Part shown: piece after piece, positions 6,512 through 14,452 of the stretch | Layout of the letters: each line of letters opens with the position of its first letter | Position numbering within the stretch: the stretch's first letter is position 1 | From: CAZYJR01 sp964647905 | GTDB lineage: Bacteria; Desulfobacterota; DSM-4660; Desulfatiglandales; HGW-15 | Length of the DNA stretch: 39,405 nucleotides | Direction: 5' to 3' | Assembly (NCBI GenBank): GCA_964647905.1 | Contig: CAZYJR010000036.1 | Location: 1-39,405 of the forward strand | Made by a program: the position numbers and the translations under genes | The notes under the pieces: generated by a model | Databases searched by the model: none | Told to the model about the DNA's origin: nothing | What the model saw: the letters and a program-made list of their open reading frames with translations, nothing else

Positions 6512-8280
6512 GGCTCTTCCCTAAAGGTCCAGTAAGGATACTCCAGTATATAGTCGGCTATTCGGCCGGGGCTGTTCTCGCGACTGGCCACCAGCCAGAG
6601 AGTGTTGGCCCTCTCCTTGAATGTGTCCGGGTCCAGGGAATCCCAGAGCGGAAGGAGCACCATCGCGTTGTCCGCGCTGTACTCGATATCCCCGGACTCC
6701 TTGAAGGACCCTAGATCGGGCTTTTCCGAGTAGCGCCCTCCTTGCCCCCGGCTGAGTTCGCTTACCACCAGGAAGGCTGCGTTCTGCTCGTCCCGGATGG
6801 ACTCGATGTGCCTGAGCCATTCGTCTATCCCGGTGCGTCTCTCCGAGAGGTCCTTGAAAGGGAGCTTGTGGAGGCTGTCCACCACCACCAGGGTGTGATC
6901 AGAGGCGGTCTCGTGTTGTACGAACTCGATGTGCCTCCTCATGATGTCCGGGGTGAGCCTGCGGTCGGTCACCACCCGAAACCACTTGAGGAGCTCGGAG
7001 AGCGAGTTCTTGGCCTTTTCCAGCATCCCTGAGGCGTCCGCGTCCAGGTCGTCCAGCCTGAGGGCGGATTCAGAGAGGCGGCTCAGGCGGCACAGGGTGC
7101 GCATGTAGATCTTCTGCCTGCCGTTCTCGAAGTCGTAGTAAATCACCGGGTGGCCCGCGGCGGCCGCTTCGGTTGAGATCTGTATGAAGAAGGCGGATTT
7201 TCCCGCCTTGGGCTGCCCGCCCATGATATTGATGCCTCTCAGGCCGCTGAGGGCGCGGTCGAGGCCGCTGAAACCACTGGGCACGCCCAGCAGCTCCCGG
7301 CCTTTTTCCCTGTCCAGGACCTGGAGGAAGAGCTTCTCTTCCCGCTCCGGTCTGGAAAAGGGCGAAAACGAGCTCGATCGGCCGAGCATGGCCGAGAAGG
7401 CCGCGGCCGCATCAGGGCCTTTGTCCGCCGCCATGCGGCTCAGGGTCCAGCCCCGCTCGGTCCCCGGGGGCCACTTTAGAATCCTGGCCTTGTAACCGAT
7501 GCGGACAGCCAGGTCCCTTGCCGCCAATCCCGCCTCCGGGGTGTTTTGCACCACCACGAATACGTGCCTGAGCCCGGCAAGCCGATCCCGGCCCAAGGCT
7601 TCCAGATCCAGGTATGAAGGCACCGCCGCCCCGGGGTATCCCATCTGCCTGATAAAGAGGAGAGCGTTCTCGCCCTCGGCGATGAACAGGGCCCCACCCT
7701 CGGAGCGCGCTATCTCCCCCGCGTTGAAGACGGTGAAAGGCGGGACGAAGAATAGCTCGTCGCCGTGCCAGAACCAGTCTTCCTCGCGCTCGGGCAGCAC
7801 GCACCTGGCCGAGTAGCAGTTTCCGTCCTGCTGGAAGTAAGGATAGACCAGGTACCGGCCGTTGTATCCGACTCTCATCTCACTGACCACCTCCTCCGAG
7901 ACCCCGAAGGAGGCGAAGTATGCGAATTGGGGCTCCCCCATCAGCCCTTGAAACCTCTGGATTTCCTTGTTCAGGTTCTTGGCCGGGTGGGGAGCCTCCA
8001 GGACGAAGGGCTCCCGGTCCGGGTCATGGCCGGGTACATCCGCCGGGTCCAGCCCTAAGAGCCTGGCGAAGTAAACCTGGAAGCCGCCCGGTGTGCATCG
8101 ATTGGAACAGCGAAAGTACCCGGCGAAGAAGCCCTGGGGGTCCAGGGAGACCTCCATGCGTCCCCCTCCCTCGCCCCGGCGGGAGCAGAGCGGGCAGGCC
8201 GCGATTATTCCGTCATCCGCTTGCTCTGCGCCGGGCAGGTGTCTGAGGTAGAAGTCCCTCAAGTCGCTTCTGGGTCCCAT
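6508..8280 (-). CDS. Primase-helicase with zinc finger, degenerate TOPRIM and DnaB-like helicase domain
   Basis: The 590-residue protein has a gp4/Twinkle-like order. A zinc finger comes first (CPLC at 29-32, CSNRC at 58-62). A TOPRIM-like region follows, with the acidic EGE at 202-204. The RecA-fold helicase then has Walker A GGQPKAGKS (354-362), Walker B LVVVDS (464-469), and the DnaB-family stretch KPDLGSFKESGDIEYSADNA near 520-539. In TOPRIM primases the second motif carries DxD, but here the equivalent stretch reads VVVQNTPEAG (242-251), with no aspartates, so primer synthesis may be lost. It stands alone, facing DsbD divergently, with no other replication or phage genes beside it. A TGGTATAGA extended -10 lies upstream near 8325-8335. 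Confidence 0.8.
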   Translation of the reverse strand: MGPRSDLRDFYLRHLPGAEQADDGIIAACPLCSRRGEGGGRMEVSLDPQGFFAGYFRCSNRCTPGGFQVYFARLLGLDPADVPGHDPDREPFVLEAPHPAKNLNKEIQRFQGLMGEPQFAYFASFGVSEEVVSEMRVGYNGRYLVYPYFQQDGNCYSARCVLPEREEDWFWHGDELFFVPPFTVFNAGEIARSEGGALFIAEGENALLFIRQMGYPGAAVPSYLDLEALGRDRLAGLRHVFVVVQNTPEAGLAARDLAVRIGYKARILKWPPGTERGWTLSRMAADKGPDAAAAFSAMLGRSSSFSPFSRPEREEKLFLQVLDREKGRELLGVPSGFSGLDRALSGLRGINIMGGQPKAGKSAFFIQISTEAAAAGHPVIYYDFENGRQKIYMRTLCRLSRLSESALRLDDLDADASGMLEKAKNSLSELLKWFRVVTDRRLTPDIMRRHIEFVQHETASDHTLVVVDSLHKLPFKDLSERRTGIDEWLRHIESIRDEQNAAFLVVSELSRGQGGRYSEKPDLGSFKESGDIEYSADNAMVLLPLWDSLDPDTFKERANTLWLVASRENSPGRIADYILEYPYWTFREEP

Positions 8281-8452
8281 GGGACACCTCTTGCCTGAAT
8301 CGTACGTTCAGGGTCTTGGGAAGGGTCTTCTCTATACCACACCCCGGATTGGACGGCCAGATGAAACCCTCGGCCAAAAACCGGATCTTAACCCCGGAGA
8401 CCTTGAAACCGATAAATTGCTCTACCCGCGCCTCTCTGCTAATAAGGATGCG

Positions 8453-10219
8453 ATGATAAAGAAGCTCTTCATTCTGCTCTTGTCGGCGGCGGCACTGGTC
8501 ATTCCTGCGGTTGCAGCCGAACCCGTGGTCGAAGTGATGATCGTCCATTCCAGGGACCGATACCCCGCCGGCGGTGAGTACCCCGTGCTGATAGAAATCC
8601 GCGTGGCCGATTCCTGGTACATCCACGGACCGGCCGGGGAAGAAGGCGGGGACGGGTTGATACCCACCGAGCTGATCCTTGAGGAGACCGAAGGGGTCCG
8701 GGTCGGCGACCTGCGGTACCCCGAGCCCGAGCCGGTGAAGCTGGACTACACTCCGGGCTCCGTGCCCCTGTTTTCCGGATCGGTCAGGGTCCATGCGGCT
8801 ATGGCCGTTTCAGAAGACGCCCGCCCGGGGCGCAGAGTCATCAATGGGACATTGAGCTACCAGGCCTGCAAGGCCGATTCGTGCCTCCCCCCGGAGACCG
8901 CGGACCTGGAGATCGCCCTCAGGGTTGCGCCGGCCGGGGCCGGGGCCAAGACTCTCAACCGGGAGTTGTTTGAGGCGCAAGCCCGGCCGGATGAGCCTCC
9001 AAGGGCGTCGCTCGGGAGATGGAGCGCCGACGGCGGCCTGTGGCTCGCCCTTGCCGGGCTGTTTCTAGGCGGCCTGGCCCTCAATCTCACACCGTGCATC
9101 TACCCCCTGATTCCGATCACCATATCCTTCTTCGGGGGAAGGAGCGGCCGTTCACGGGGTCCCAGGGCGCTCCACGGGGCGATCTACATGGTGGGACTCG
9201 CCACTACCAACTCCCTCCTGGGAGTGGGCGCGGCCCTTTCAGGCGGCCTTCTCGGCGCCGCTCTCCAAAACCCTTTTATCCTGCTGGCTGTGGCCGCCGT
9301 CCTGGTCATCCTGGCCCTCAGCTTCTTCGGTTTCTGGGAGCTTCGCATCCCCGGGTTTCTGGGAAGCCTGGGCGCCAGGCACTTCGGGGGATACTCCGGG
9401 ACGCTCTTTATGGGTCTTACCCTGGGCGTGGTGGCCGCGCCCTGCCTGGGGCCTTTCGTGCTGGGCCTCCTGGCCTTTGTGGGCCAAAAGGGGGATCCGG
9501 TGCTCGGGTTCGCATACTTCTTCGTCTTGAGCCTGGGAATGGGGCTTCCCCTGGCCGTACTGGCCATGTTCTCGGGTGCGGTGGACAGGCTTCCCGGATC
9601 AGGGGACTGGATGGTATGGGTCCGAAAGTTCATGGGCTGGGTCCTCGTGGGGATGGCCGCCTACATCTCCGTGCCGATCCTCCCCGGCGGATGGTCCGGG
9701 GCCTTGCTGGGAGGCTCGGTTGCCGCGGCCGCCGGGCTCCACCTGGGCTGGCTGGAACGCAGCGGCAAGGCGTCGGTCCGGTTCCGCAGGGCCAGGAAGG
9801 CGGTGGGCCTGGTCCTGATAGCGGCGGGCGCGGTGTATGCCTCACAAGGAGGAGACAGGGAAGGGATGCAGTGGATCCCTTACCGCCCGGGGGTGCTGGC
9901 CGAGGCGGTGCGAAAGGAGCGGCCGGTGATCCTGGACTTCTCGGCCGAGTGGTGCCTCCCCTGCAGAGAGCTGGAAGAGAAAGTCTTCAGCGACCCGGAG
10001 GTGGTGAGGGCGGGCCGGGACTTCGTCACGGTCCGTGTGGACCTCACCCGAAAGAAACCGGAGCATGACGCGCTGCTCGAACGCTACCGGGTGCGCGGGG
10101 TGCCCACGGTCATATTCATTCGGCCGGACGGCACAGAGAACCGATCCCTCAGGGTCCAATCCTACCTGGGAAAGGATGAGTTCCTGGAGCGGATGAGGAG
10201 GCTTGCGCCTACCACCTGA
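8453..10219 (+). CDS. dsbD: Thiol:disulfide interchange protein DsbD
   Basis: The 588-residue protein carries all three DsbD parts. After a signal peptide, the alpha domain has a Cys pair (C139 and C144 in QACKADSCLPP). A polytopic core follows with the two membrane Cys (NLTPCIYPL near 214 and VVAAPCLGPF near 329). A C-terminal thioredoxin domain contains WCLPC near 500. It carries electrons from cytoplasmic thioredoxin across the inner membrane to reduce periplasmic proteins, for example for disulfide isomerisation or cytochrome maturation. ATG at 8453 is used because the signal peptide (MIKKLFILLLSAAALVIPA) begins there and AAGGA precedes it. The frame extends to 8279 but is not coding-like. 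Its end overlaps convergent fabH by 11 nt. Confidence 0.95.
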   Translation: MIKKLFILLLSAAALVIPAVAAEPVVEVMIVHSRDRYPAGGEYPVLIEIRVADSWYIHGPAGEEGGDGLIPTELILEETEGVRVGDLRYPEPEPVKLDYTPGSVPLFSGSVRVHAAMAVSEDARPGRRVINGTLSYQACKADSCLPPETADLEIALRVAPAGAGAKTLNRELFEAQARPDEPPRASLGRWSADGGLWLALAGLFLGGLALNLTPCIYPLIPITISFFGGRSGRSRGPRALHGAIYMVGLATTNSLLGVGAALSGGLLGAALQNPFILLAVAAVLVILALSFFGFWELRIPGFLGSLGARHFGGYSGTLFMGLTLGVVAAPCLGPFVLGLLAFVGQKGDPVLGFAYFFVLSLGMGLPLAVLAMFSGAVDRLPGSGDWMVWVRKFMGWVLVGMAAYISVPILPGGWSGALLGGSVAAAAGLHLGWLERSGKASVRFRRARKAVGLVLIAAGAVYASQGGDREGMQWIPYRPGVLAEAVRKERPVILDFSAEWCLPCRELEEKVFSDPEVVRAGRDFVTVRVDLTRKKPEHDALLERYRVRGVPTVIFIRPDGTENRSLRVQSYLGKDEFLERMRRLAPTT

Positions 10220-11198
10220 TCAATGCGCTCCCCCAAGTCAGGCCCCCGCCGAACACAGGCAGGCACACCAGGTCCCCCTCTTTGACGCTCCCGTCCCTTA
10301 CGGCTTCGTCAAGGGCGATGGCGCACGAGGCCGAGGATATGTTGCCGTACTTGTGGAGCGTCAGATAGAAGCGCTCCATGGGTACATCCAGGCTCTTGGC
10401 CACGGACTGGAACATCCGCAGATTGGCCTGGTGGGGGATGAACCAGTCGATTTCCTCCACGGCCACACTGTTATGGTCGGCCGCCTCCTTGATGGACTCT
10501 ATGAAGTGCCGGACTGCCACCCTGAAGCTCGCATTTGCCTCGATCATGTTGAGATAATGGACCCCTTTGTCCACGCTCTCGTGGGTAATGGGCGTGGTCC
10601 TGGAGCCTCCCCCCGGCAACAGGAGATCGCGGCCGTTCTCACCGTCCGTATGGATATGCGTGGAGAGGAGCTGGTGGCCTTCCCCGCCCCTGGCCAGCAC
10701 CGCCGCACCAGCCCCGTCCCCCCAGAGGATGCAGGTTGAGCGGTCCTTCCAGTTGAGCGTGCGGGTCATCACCTCGGCCCCCACCACCAGGACTCGGCCT
10801 GCAGCCCCTGTCTCCAGATACTGGGAGGCCACGTTGAGGCAAAAGATGAACCCCGAGCAGGCCGCTGTGACATCAAAGGTGACGGCCTGTGGCGCGTCCA
10901 GCTTGGCCTGGAGCCAGTTGGCGGCCGCTGGGCAGCACGTATCCGGCGTAATGGTACCTACGATGATCAGGTCCAGGTCCCCGGCTGAGAGGCCGGCCGT
11001 TTTCAGGGCCCTTACCGACGCCTCGCAGGCAAGGTCGGACGTGGCCACATCCGGCTCGGCTATTCGGCGCTCCTTTACTCCGGTACGCTGGACGATCCAC
11101 TCATCAGTGGTTTCCAGGCCCATTTCCTGAAGATCGAAATTGGTCAGCCTCCGTGGTGGCACATGGGAACCCGTCCCCAGAATCCTTATCGATGTCAT
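10209..11198 (-). CDS. fabH: 3-oxoacyl-[acyl-carrier-protein] synthase III
   Basis: The 329-residue enzyme contains the full Cys-His-Asn triad of KAS III: C114 in TAACSGF, H256 in PHQAN and N286 in YGNISSAS. It condenses acetyl-CoA (or a branched primer) with malonyl-ACP to start fatty acid synthesis in the cytoplasm. The length is normal. It begins 6 nt after the stop of ppsA with GAGG just upstream, so it is most likely transcribed from the ppsA promoter. No other fab gene lies nearby, so this may be a lone or second KAS III copy. Confidence 0.93.
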   Translation of the reverse strand: MTSIRILGTGSHVPPRRLTNFDLQEMGLETTDEWIVQRTGVKERRIAEPDVATSDLACEASVRALKTAGLSAGDLDLIIVGTITPDTCCPAAANWLQAKLDAPQAVTFDVTAACSGFIFCLNVASQYLETGAAGRVLVVGAEVMTRTLNWKDRSTCILWGDGAGAAVLARGGEGHQLLSTHIHTDGENGRDLLLPGGGSRTTPITHESVDKGVHYLNMIEANASFRVAVRHFIESIKEAADHNSVAVEEIDWFIPHQANLRMFQSVAKSLDVPMERFYLTLHKYGNISSASCAIALDEAVRDGSVKEGDLVCLPVFGGGLTWGSALIRW

Positions 11199-11204
11199 GT
11201 CGCC

Positions 11205-13691
11205 TCAGCTTTCTTCCGCTTTAATACCAAGGGCCTTTTCCTTCTCGGCGACCAGCAGTCTGGTCTTTATGACGGTGTCAGGGATCAGGCTCATGGAGTC
11301 TATGCCGCACTCCACCAGGAACTCGGCGAAATCGGGAAAATCGCTGGGGGCCTGGCCGCAGATTCCGATCTTCCTGCCCTCCTGCTTGGCCACATCGATG
11401 ACCTGCTTGACCAGCCGTTTAACCGTGGTGGATCTTTCATTGTAGATGTGGGAGACCAGAGAGGAGTCGCGGTCAAGGCCCAGCGCCAACTGGGTCAAGT
11501 CGTTGGACCCGATTGAAAAGCCGTCGAAGATCCGGGCGAATTCGTCGGCACAGATCACGTTGCTGGGGATCTCGCACATCACGTATACCTCCAACCCCTC
11601 CTCCCCCTGCACCAAGCCGCATTCAGCCATGACCTCCAGGACCCGCTTGCCTTCCTCCGGGGTCCTGCAGAAGGGCACCATAACCTTGATGTTGGTAAGG
11701 CCGACCTCGCTCCTGGCCTTCCTGAGGGCCAGGCACTCGAGCTCGAAGGCCCGCCTGAAACGTTCGTCATAGTAGCGGGACGCACCCCGCCACCCGATCA
11801 TGGGGTTGCTCTCCTTGGGCTCGTATAGATACCCCCCGAGCAGGTTCTCGTACTCGTTGCTCTTGAAATCCGAGAGCCTGACTATCACGTCGTTCGGGTA
11901 GAATCCCGCGGCTATCCGGCTTATTCCCTCGGCCAGCTTGTCTATGAAAAAGTTGGTCTTGTTTTCATAGACCGAGGTGATCTCATCGATCTTGTAAACC
12001 ACCCCGGCTATTCTTTGGTCCTTCTTGGCCTGCTTCTTGAGTTCGTCATAGTCCAGGAGAGCCAGGGGATGAATACCTATATGGGAGTTGATGATGAACT
12101 CCTCCCGGGTCAGGCCCACGCCGTCGTTGGGTATCATGCCCTGGGTGAAGGCCTTCTCCGGGATGCCCACGTTCATCATGATCTTGGTTCGGGTGGCCGG
12201 GATGTCCTCAAGATCCAGGACCTCCACCTCGTAGTCCAGCAGGCCGTCATAGACGTATCCGGTCTCTCCCTCGCAGCATGAAACAGTGACCTCCTGCCCG
12301 TTCTTGATCACCTCGTCCGCGTCACCGGTCCCGATGACGCAGGGGATCCCGAGCTCCCTCGAGACTATGGCCGCATGACATGTGCGCCCTCCCTTGTTGG
12401 TCACTATGGCGGCCGCTATCTTCATAATCGGCTCCCAGTCCGGGTCGGTCATGTTGGTGACCAGGACCTGGCCGCGCTCGAAGCGGTGTATCTCCGCAGC
12501 GGTCTCTATGACGTTCGCCACTCCCTGGCCCACCTTGGTGCCCACCGCGGTGCCGGTGGTCAGGATCTCGCCGCCCTCCTTCAAGCGGTAGCTTTCGTAG
12601 CGGCTGTTGACCTCGCCGCCCCTGTAGTGGATGGTCTCCGGACGGGCCTGGACCACGAAAAGCCTTCCCGTCCCCACGGTGACCCCGTCTCCGTCCTTGG
12701 CCCACTCTATGTCCATGGGCTTGAAAAAGCCCGCCTCCTCGCTGTAATGGTCTTCAATGATGCAGGCCCATTCGGCCAACTGGAGTATCTCGTCCTCCTC
12801 CAGGACGTAGCGGTGCCGTTCGGTCAAGGTGGTCGCCACATTCTTGACCGTTGCGTCGTCTTCCATCGAGTACACCATCTTGATGTCGCGGTCTCCGGCC
12901 TTGCGGCTGATTATGGCCCGCTTCCCCTGGCGCAGGGTGGGTTTGAACACATAGAACTCATCAGGATTCACAATACCCTGGACTACGTTTTCCCCCAGGC
13001 CGTAGGCCGCTGTGATAAAGACCGCATCCTTGAAACCGGTCTCGGTGTCGATTGAAAATATCACGCCCGAGTAGGCCGAATCGCTGCGCACCATCTTCTG
13101 CACGGCTATCGACAAACTGACGTCGAACTGGTCAAAGCCTTTGTCGTGGCGATAAGATATGGCCCTGTTGGTGAACAGGCTTGCAAAACACTTGCGGCAG
13201 GCGTCCAGCACTCTCAGCTTGCCGCGTATGTTCAAATAGGTGTCCTGCTGCCCGGCGAAGGAGGCATCGGGCAGATCCTCGGCGGTTGCGGATGAACGAA
13301 TCGCCACATCCAAATCATCAAGACCTTCCCGGCCGAACTCTTTTGCCAGCTCGTCATAGGCCTTGTTAATGGCCTGGGTCAGATCGGGCGGGAACTCGGC
13401 ATGCCTTATCACATCCCGGACCTCCCGCCCCTTTCTCATCAAGTTCCCCATATCCGATGTATCGAGGTCTTTTAATATCTTTTTTATTTCTTCCTCTATT
13501 CCCGCGTATTTCAAAAAATATCGGTATGCATAAGCGGTAATTGCAAAACCATTGGGGACATTGATGCCGCGATTTTCGAGCTTCTGGAACATCTCTCCGA
13601 GGCTGGCATTCTTACCGCCCACCATCGGCACGTCCTCTATCCCGATCTCGCGAAACCACAAAATGAAGTTCTTGCTCTTGTCCGGTCCCAT
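11205..13691 (-). CDS. ppsA: Phosphoenolpyruvate synthase
   Basis: The 828-residue protein has the three parts of PEP synthases: an ATP-grasp nucleotide-binding part (VGGKNASLGEMF, DVAIRSSATAEDLPDASFAG), the swivelling phosphohistidine domain (GGRTCHAAIVSRELGIPC, His near 437), and the C-terminal PEP/pyruvate barrel (SNDLTQLALGLDRDSS, GICGQAPSD). The reaction is pyruvate + ATP + water to PEP + AMP + phosphate, needed for gluconeogenesis in anaerobes growing on acetate-level substrates. Pyruvate phosphate dikinase is less likely because PPDK carries further insertions. An AGAGGAG site precedes the ATG at 13691. The leader contains a promoter, an operator-like repeat and a hairpin with a T-run. 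Confidence 0.9.
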   Translation of the reverse strand: MGPDKSKNFILWFREIGIEDVPMVGGKNASLGEMFQKLENRGINVPNGFAITAYAYRYFLKYAGIEEEIKKILKDLDTSDMGNLMRKGREVRDVIRHAEFPPDLTQAINKAYDELAKEFGREGLDDLDVAIRSSATAEDLPDASFAGQQDTYLNIRGKLRVLDACRKCFASLFTNRAISYRHDKGFDQFDVSLSIAVQKMVRSDSAYSGVIFSIDTETGFKDAVFITAAYGLGENVVQGIVNPDEFYVFKPTLRQGKRAIISRKAGDRDIKMVYSMEDDATVKNVATTLTERHRYVLEEDEILQLAEWACIIEDHYSEEAGFFKPMDIEWAKDGDGVTVGTGRLFVVQARPETIHYRGGEVNSRYESYRLKEGGEILTTGTAVGTKVGQGVANVIETAAEIHRFERGQVLVTNMTDPDWEPIMKIAAAIVTNKGGRTCHAAIVSRELGIPCVIGTGDADEVIKNGQEVTVSCCEGETGYVYDGLLDYEVEVLDLEDIPATRTKIMMNVGIPEKAFTQGMIPNDGVGLTREEFIINSHIGIHPLALLDYDELKKQAKKDQRIAGVVYKIDEITSVYENKTNFFIDKLAEGISRIAAGFYPNDVIVRLSDFKSNEYENLLGGYLYEPKESNPMIGWRGASRYYDERFRRAFELECLALRKARSEVGLTNIKVMVPFCRTPEEGKRVLEVMAECGLVQGEEGLEVYVMCEIPSNVICADEFARIFDGFSIGSNDLTQLALGLDRDSSLVSHIYNERSTTVKRLVKQVIDVAKQEGRKIGICGQAPSDFPDFAEFLVECGIDSMSLIPDTVIKTRLLVAEKEKALGIKAEES

Positions 13692-13747
13692 GCGAACACT
13701 CCTCTTTCCCGGCCTCTCCCGCCGGCCGAAAGGGATCCAAAATCATG

Positions 13748-13769
13748 AAAAATGCCGTGATTCCGGCAT
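13748..13769 (-). terminator. Hairpin plus T-run in the ppsA leader (attenuator-like)
   Basis: Read on the minus strand, ATGCCG (13769-13764) pairs with CGGCAT (13757-13752) over a 6-nt loop and runs into five T residues. It lies between the ppsA promoter and its start codon, so it would act on ppsA itself as well as on read-through from the Nudix gene. Confidence 0.45.
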
Positions 13770-13785
13770 GCTGGCAAGTTAAAGA

Positions 13786-13815
13786 AATTTACCACCATTG
13801 ACACAAAGTTGTCAA
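13786..13815 (-). promoter_or_regulatory. Sigma-70-type promoter of ppsA-fabH
   Basis: A perfect -35 TTGACA (13815-13810, minus strand) is followed after 18 nt by TAAATT (13791-13786), placing the start near 13779 and giving an 88-nt leader. The rest of the gap up to 13921 shows no clear signal. Confidence 0.6.
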
Positions 13816-13816
13816 T
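13797..13816. promoter_or_regulatory. Inverted repeat over the ppsA -35 box (candidate operator)
   Basis: ATTGACA and TGTCAAT form a perfect 7-bp inverted repeat around a 6-nt centre. One arm contains the -35 hexamer and the other lies in the spacer, a typical place for a repressor to block RNA polymerase. The regulator is unknown. Confidence 0.45.
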
Positions 13817-13921
13817 TCACAAATCCTCACCAACCGACCGCCCGACGCTGTACTTACAAGGGGTTACAGGTTTATCACCGGCGGCCGGGGGGCTTTAGAA
13901 GGCCGTGGATATCCGCATCTT

Positions 13922-14452
13922 TCAGGGGGCTTCTTCCAGGGCCCTGGAGATGGCGAGCCCTATCAGGGTCTTCCCGTCCAGGATGGCCCTGGAGCGGATC
14001 ATGGCCCATACATCTTCGAGAGGGATGATCTCAACCGACGAGATCTCCCTCTCGTCCGTCTTTTGGGACTCCCTGACCACGCCCCGGGCCGAGTATATGT
14101 GGATTCGCTCGTTGGAGTACCCTATGGCCGGGGCGTAGGTGTAGAGAAGGACCAGATCGGGTGCGGCAAAGCCGGTCTCCTCCAGGAGCTCCCGCTTGGC
14201 GCAGGCGGCCGGGTCCTCGCCCGGGTCGACCTTGCCCGCAGGTATCTCCAGGGTTTCCGTCCCCAGGGCGTAGCGGTACTGTTTGACCATGACCACCTCC
14301 CCGGCCGTTGTGAAAGGGACCACCGCAGAGGCCTCAGGATGGTCCACCCGGATCCTTTTGCCCTGCTCGCCGTCTCCGAGCACCACCTCGTCCAGGTGCG
14401 CGGAAAAGCTAGGCGTTGAGAGGCTTGCCAGCGTTCTCAGTCTCTTCTCCAT
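13922..14452 (-). CDS. Nudix hydrolase, ADP-ribose pyrophosphatase-like
   Basis: The 176-residue protein has a complete Nudix box at 73-95 (GKVDPGEDPAACAKRELLEE followed by TGF), preceded by the VVMVKQYRYALGTETLEIPA stretch typical of ADP-ribose/sugar-nucleotide pyrophosphatases (NudF type). It probably cleaves ADP-ribose to AMP and ribose 5-phosphate, although substrate range cannot be read from sequence. Its start lies inside the last 44 nt of dnaE, with no strong ribosome site, which suggests translational coupling to dnaE. A second ADP-ribose-related gene, the macro-domain protein at 38711, is elsewhere in the window. Confidence 0.88.
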   Translation of the reverse strand: MEKRLRTLASLSTPSFSAHLDEVVLGDGEQGKRIRVDHPEASAVVPFTTAGEVVMVKQYRYALGTETLEIPAGKVDPGEDPAACAKRELLEETGFAAPDLVLLYTYAPAIGYSNERIHIYSARGVVRESQKTDEREISSVEIIPLEDVWAMIRSRAILDGKTLIGLAISRALEEAP

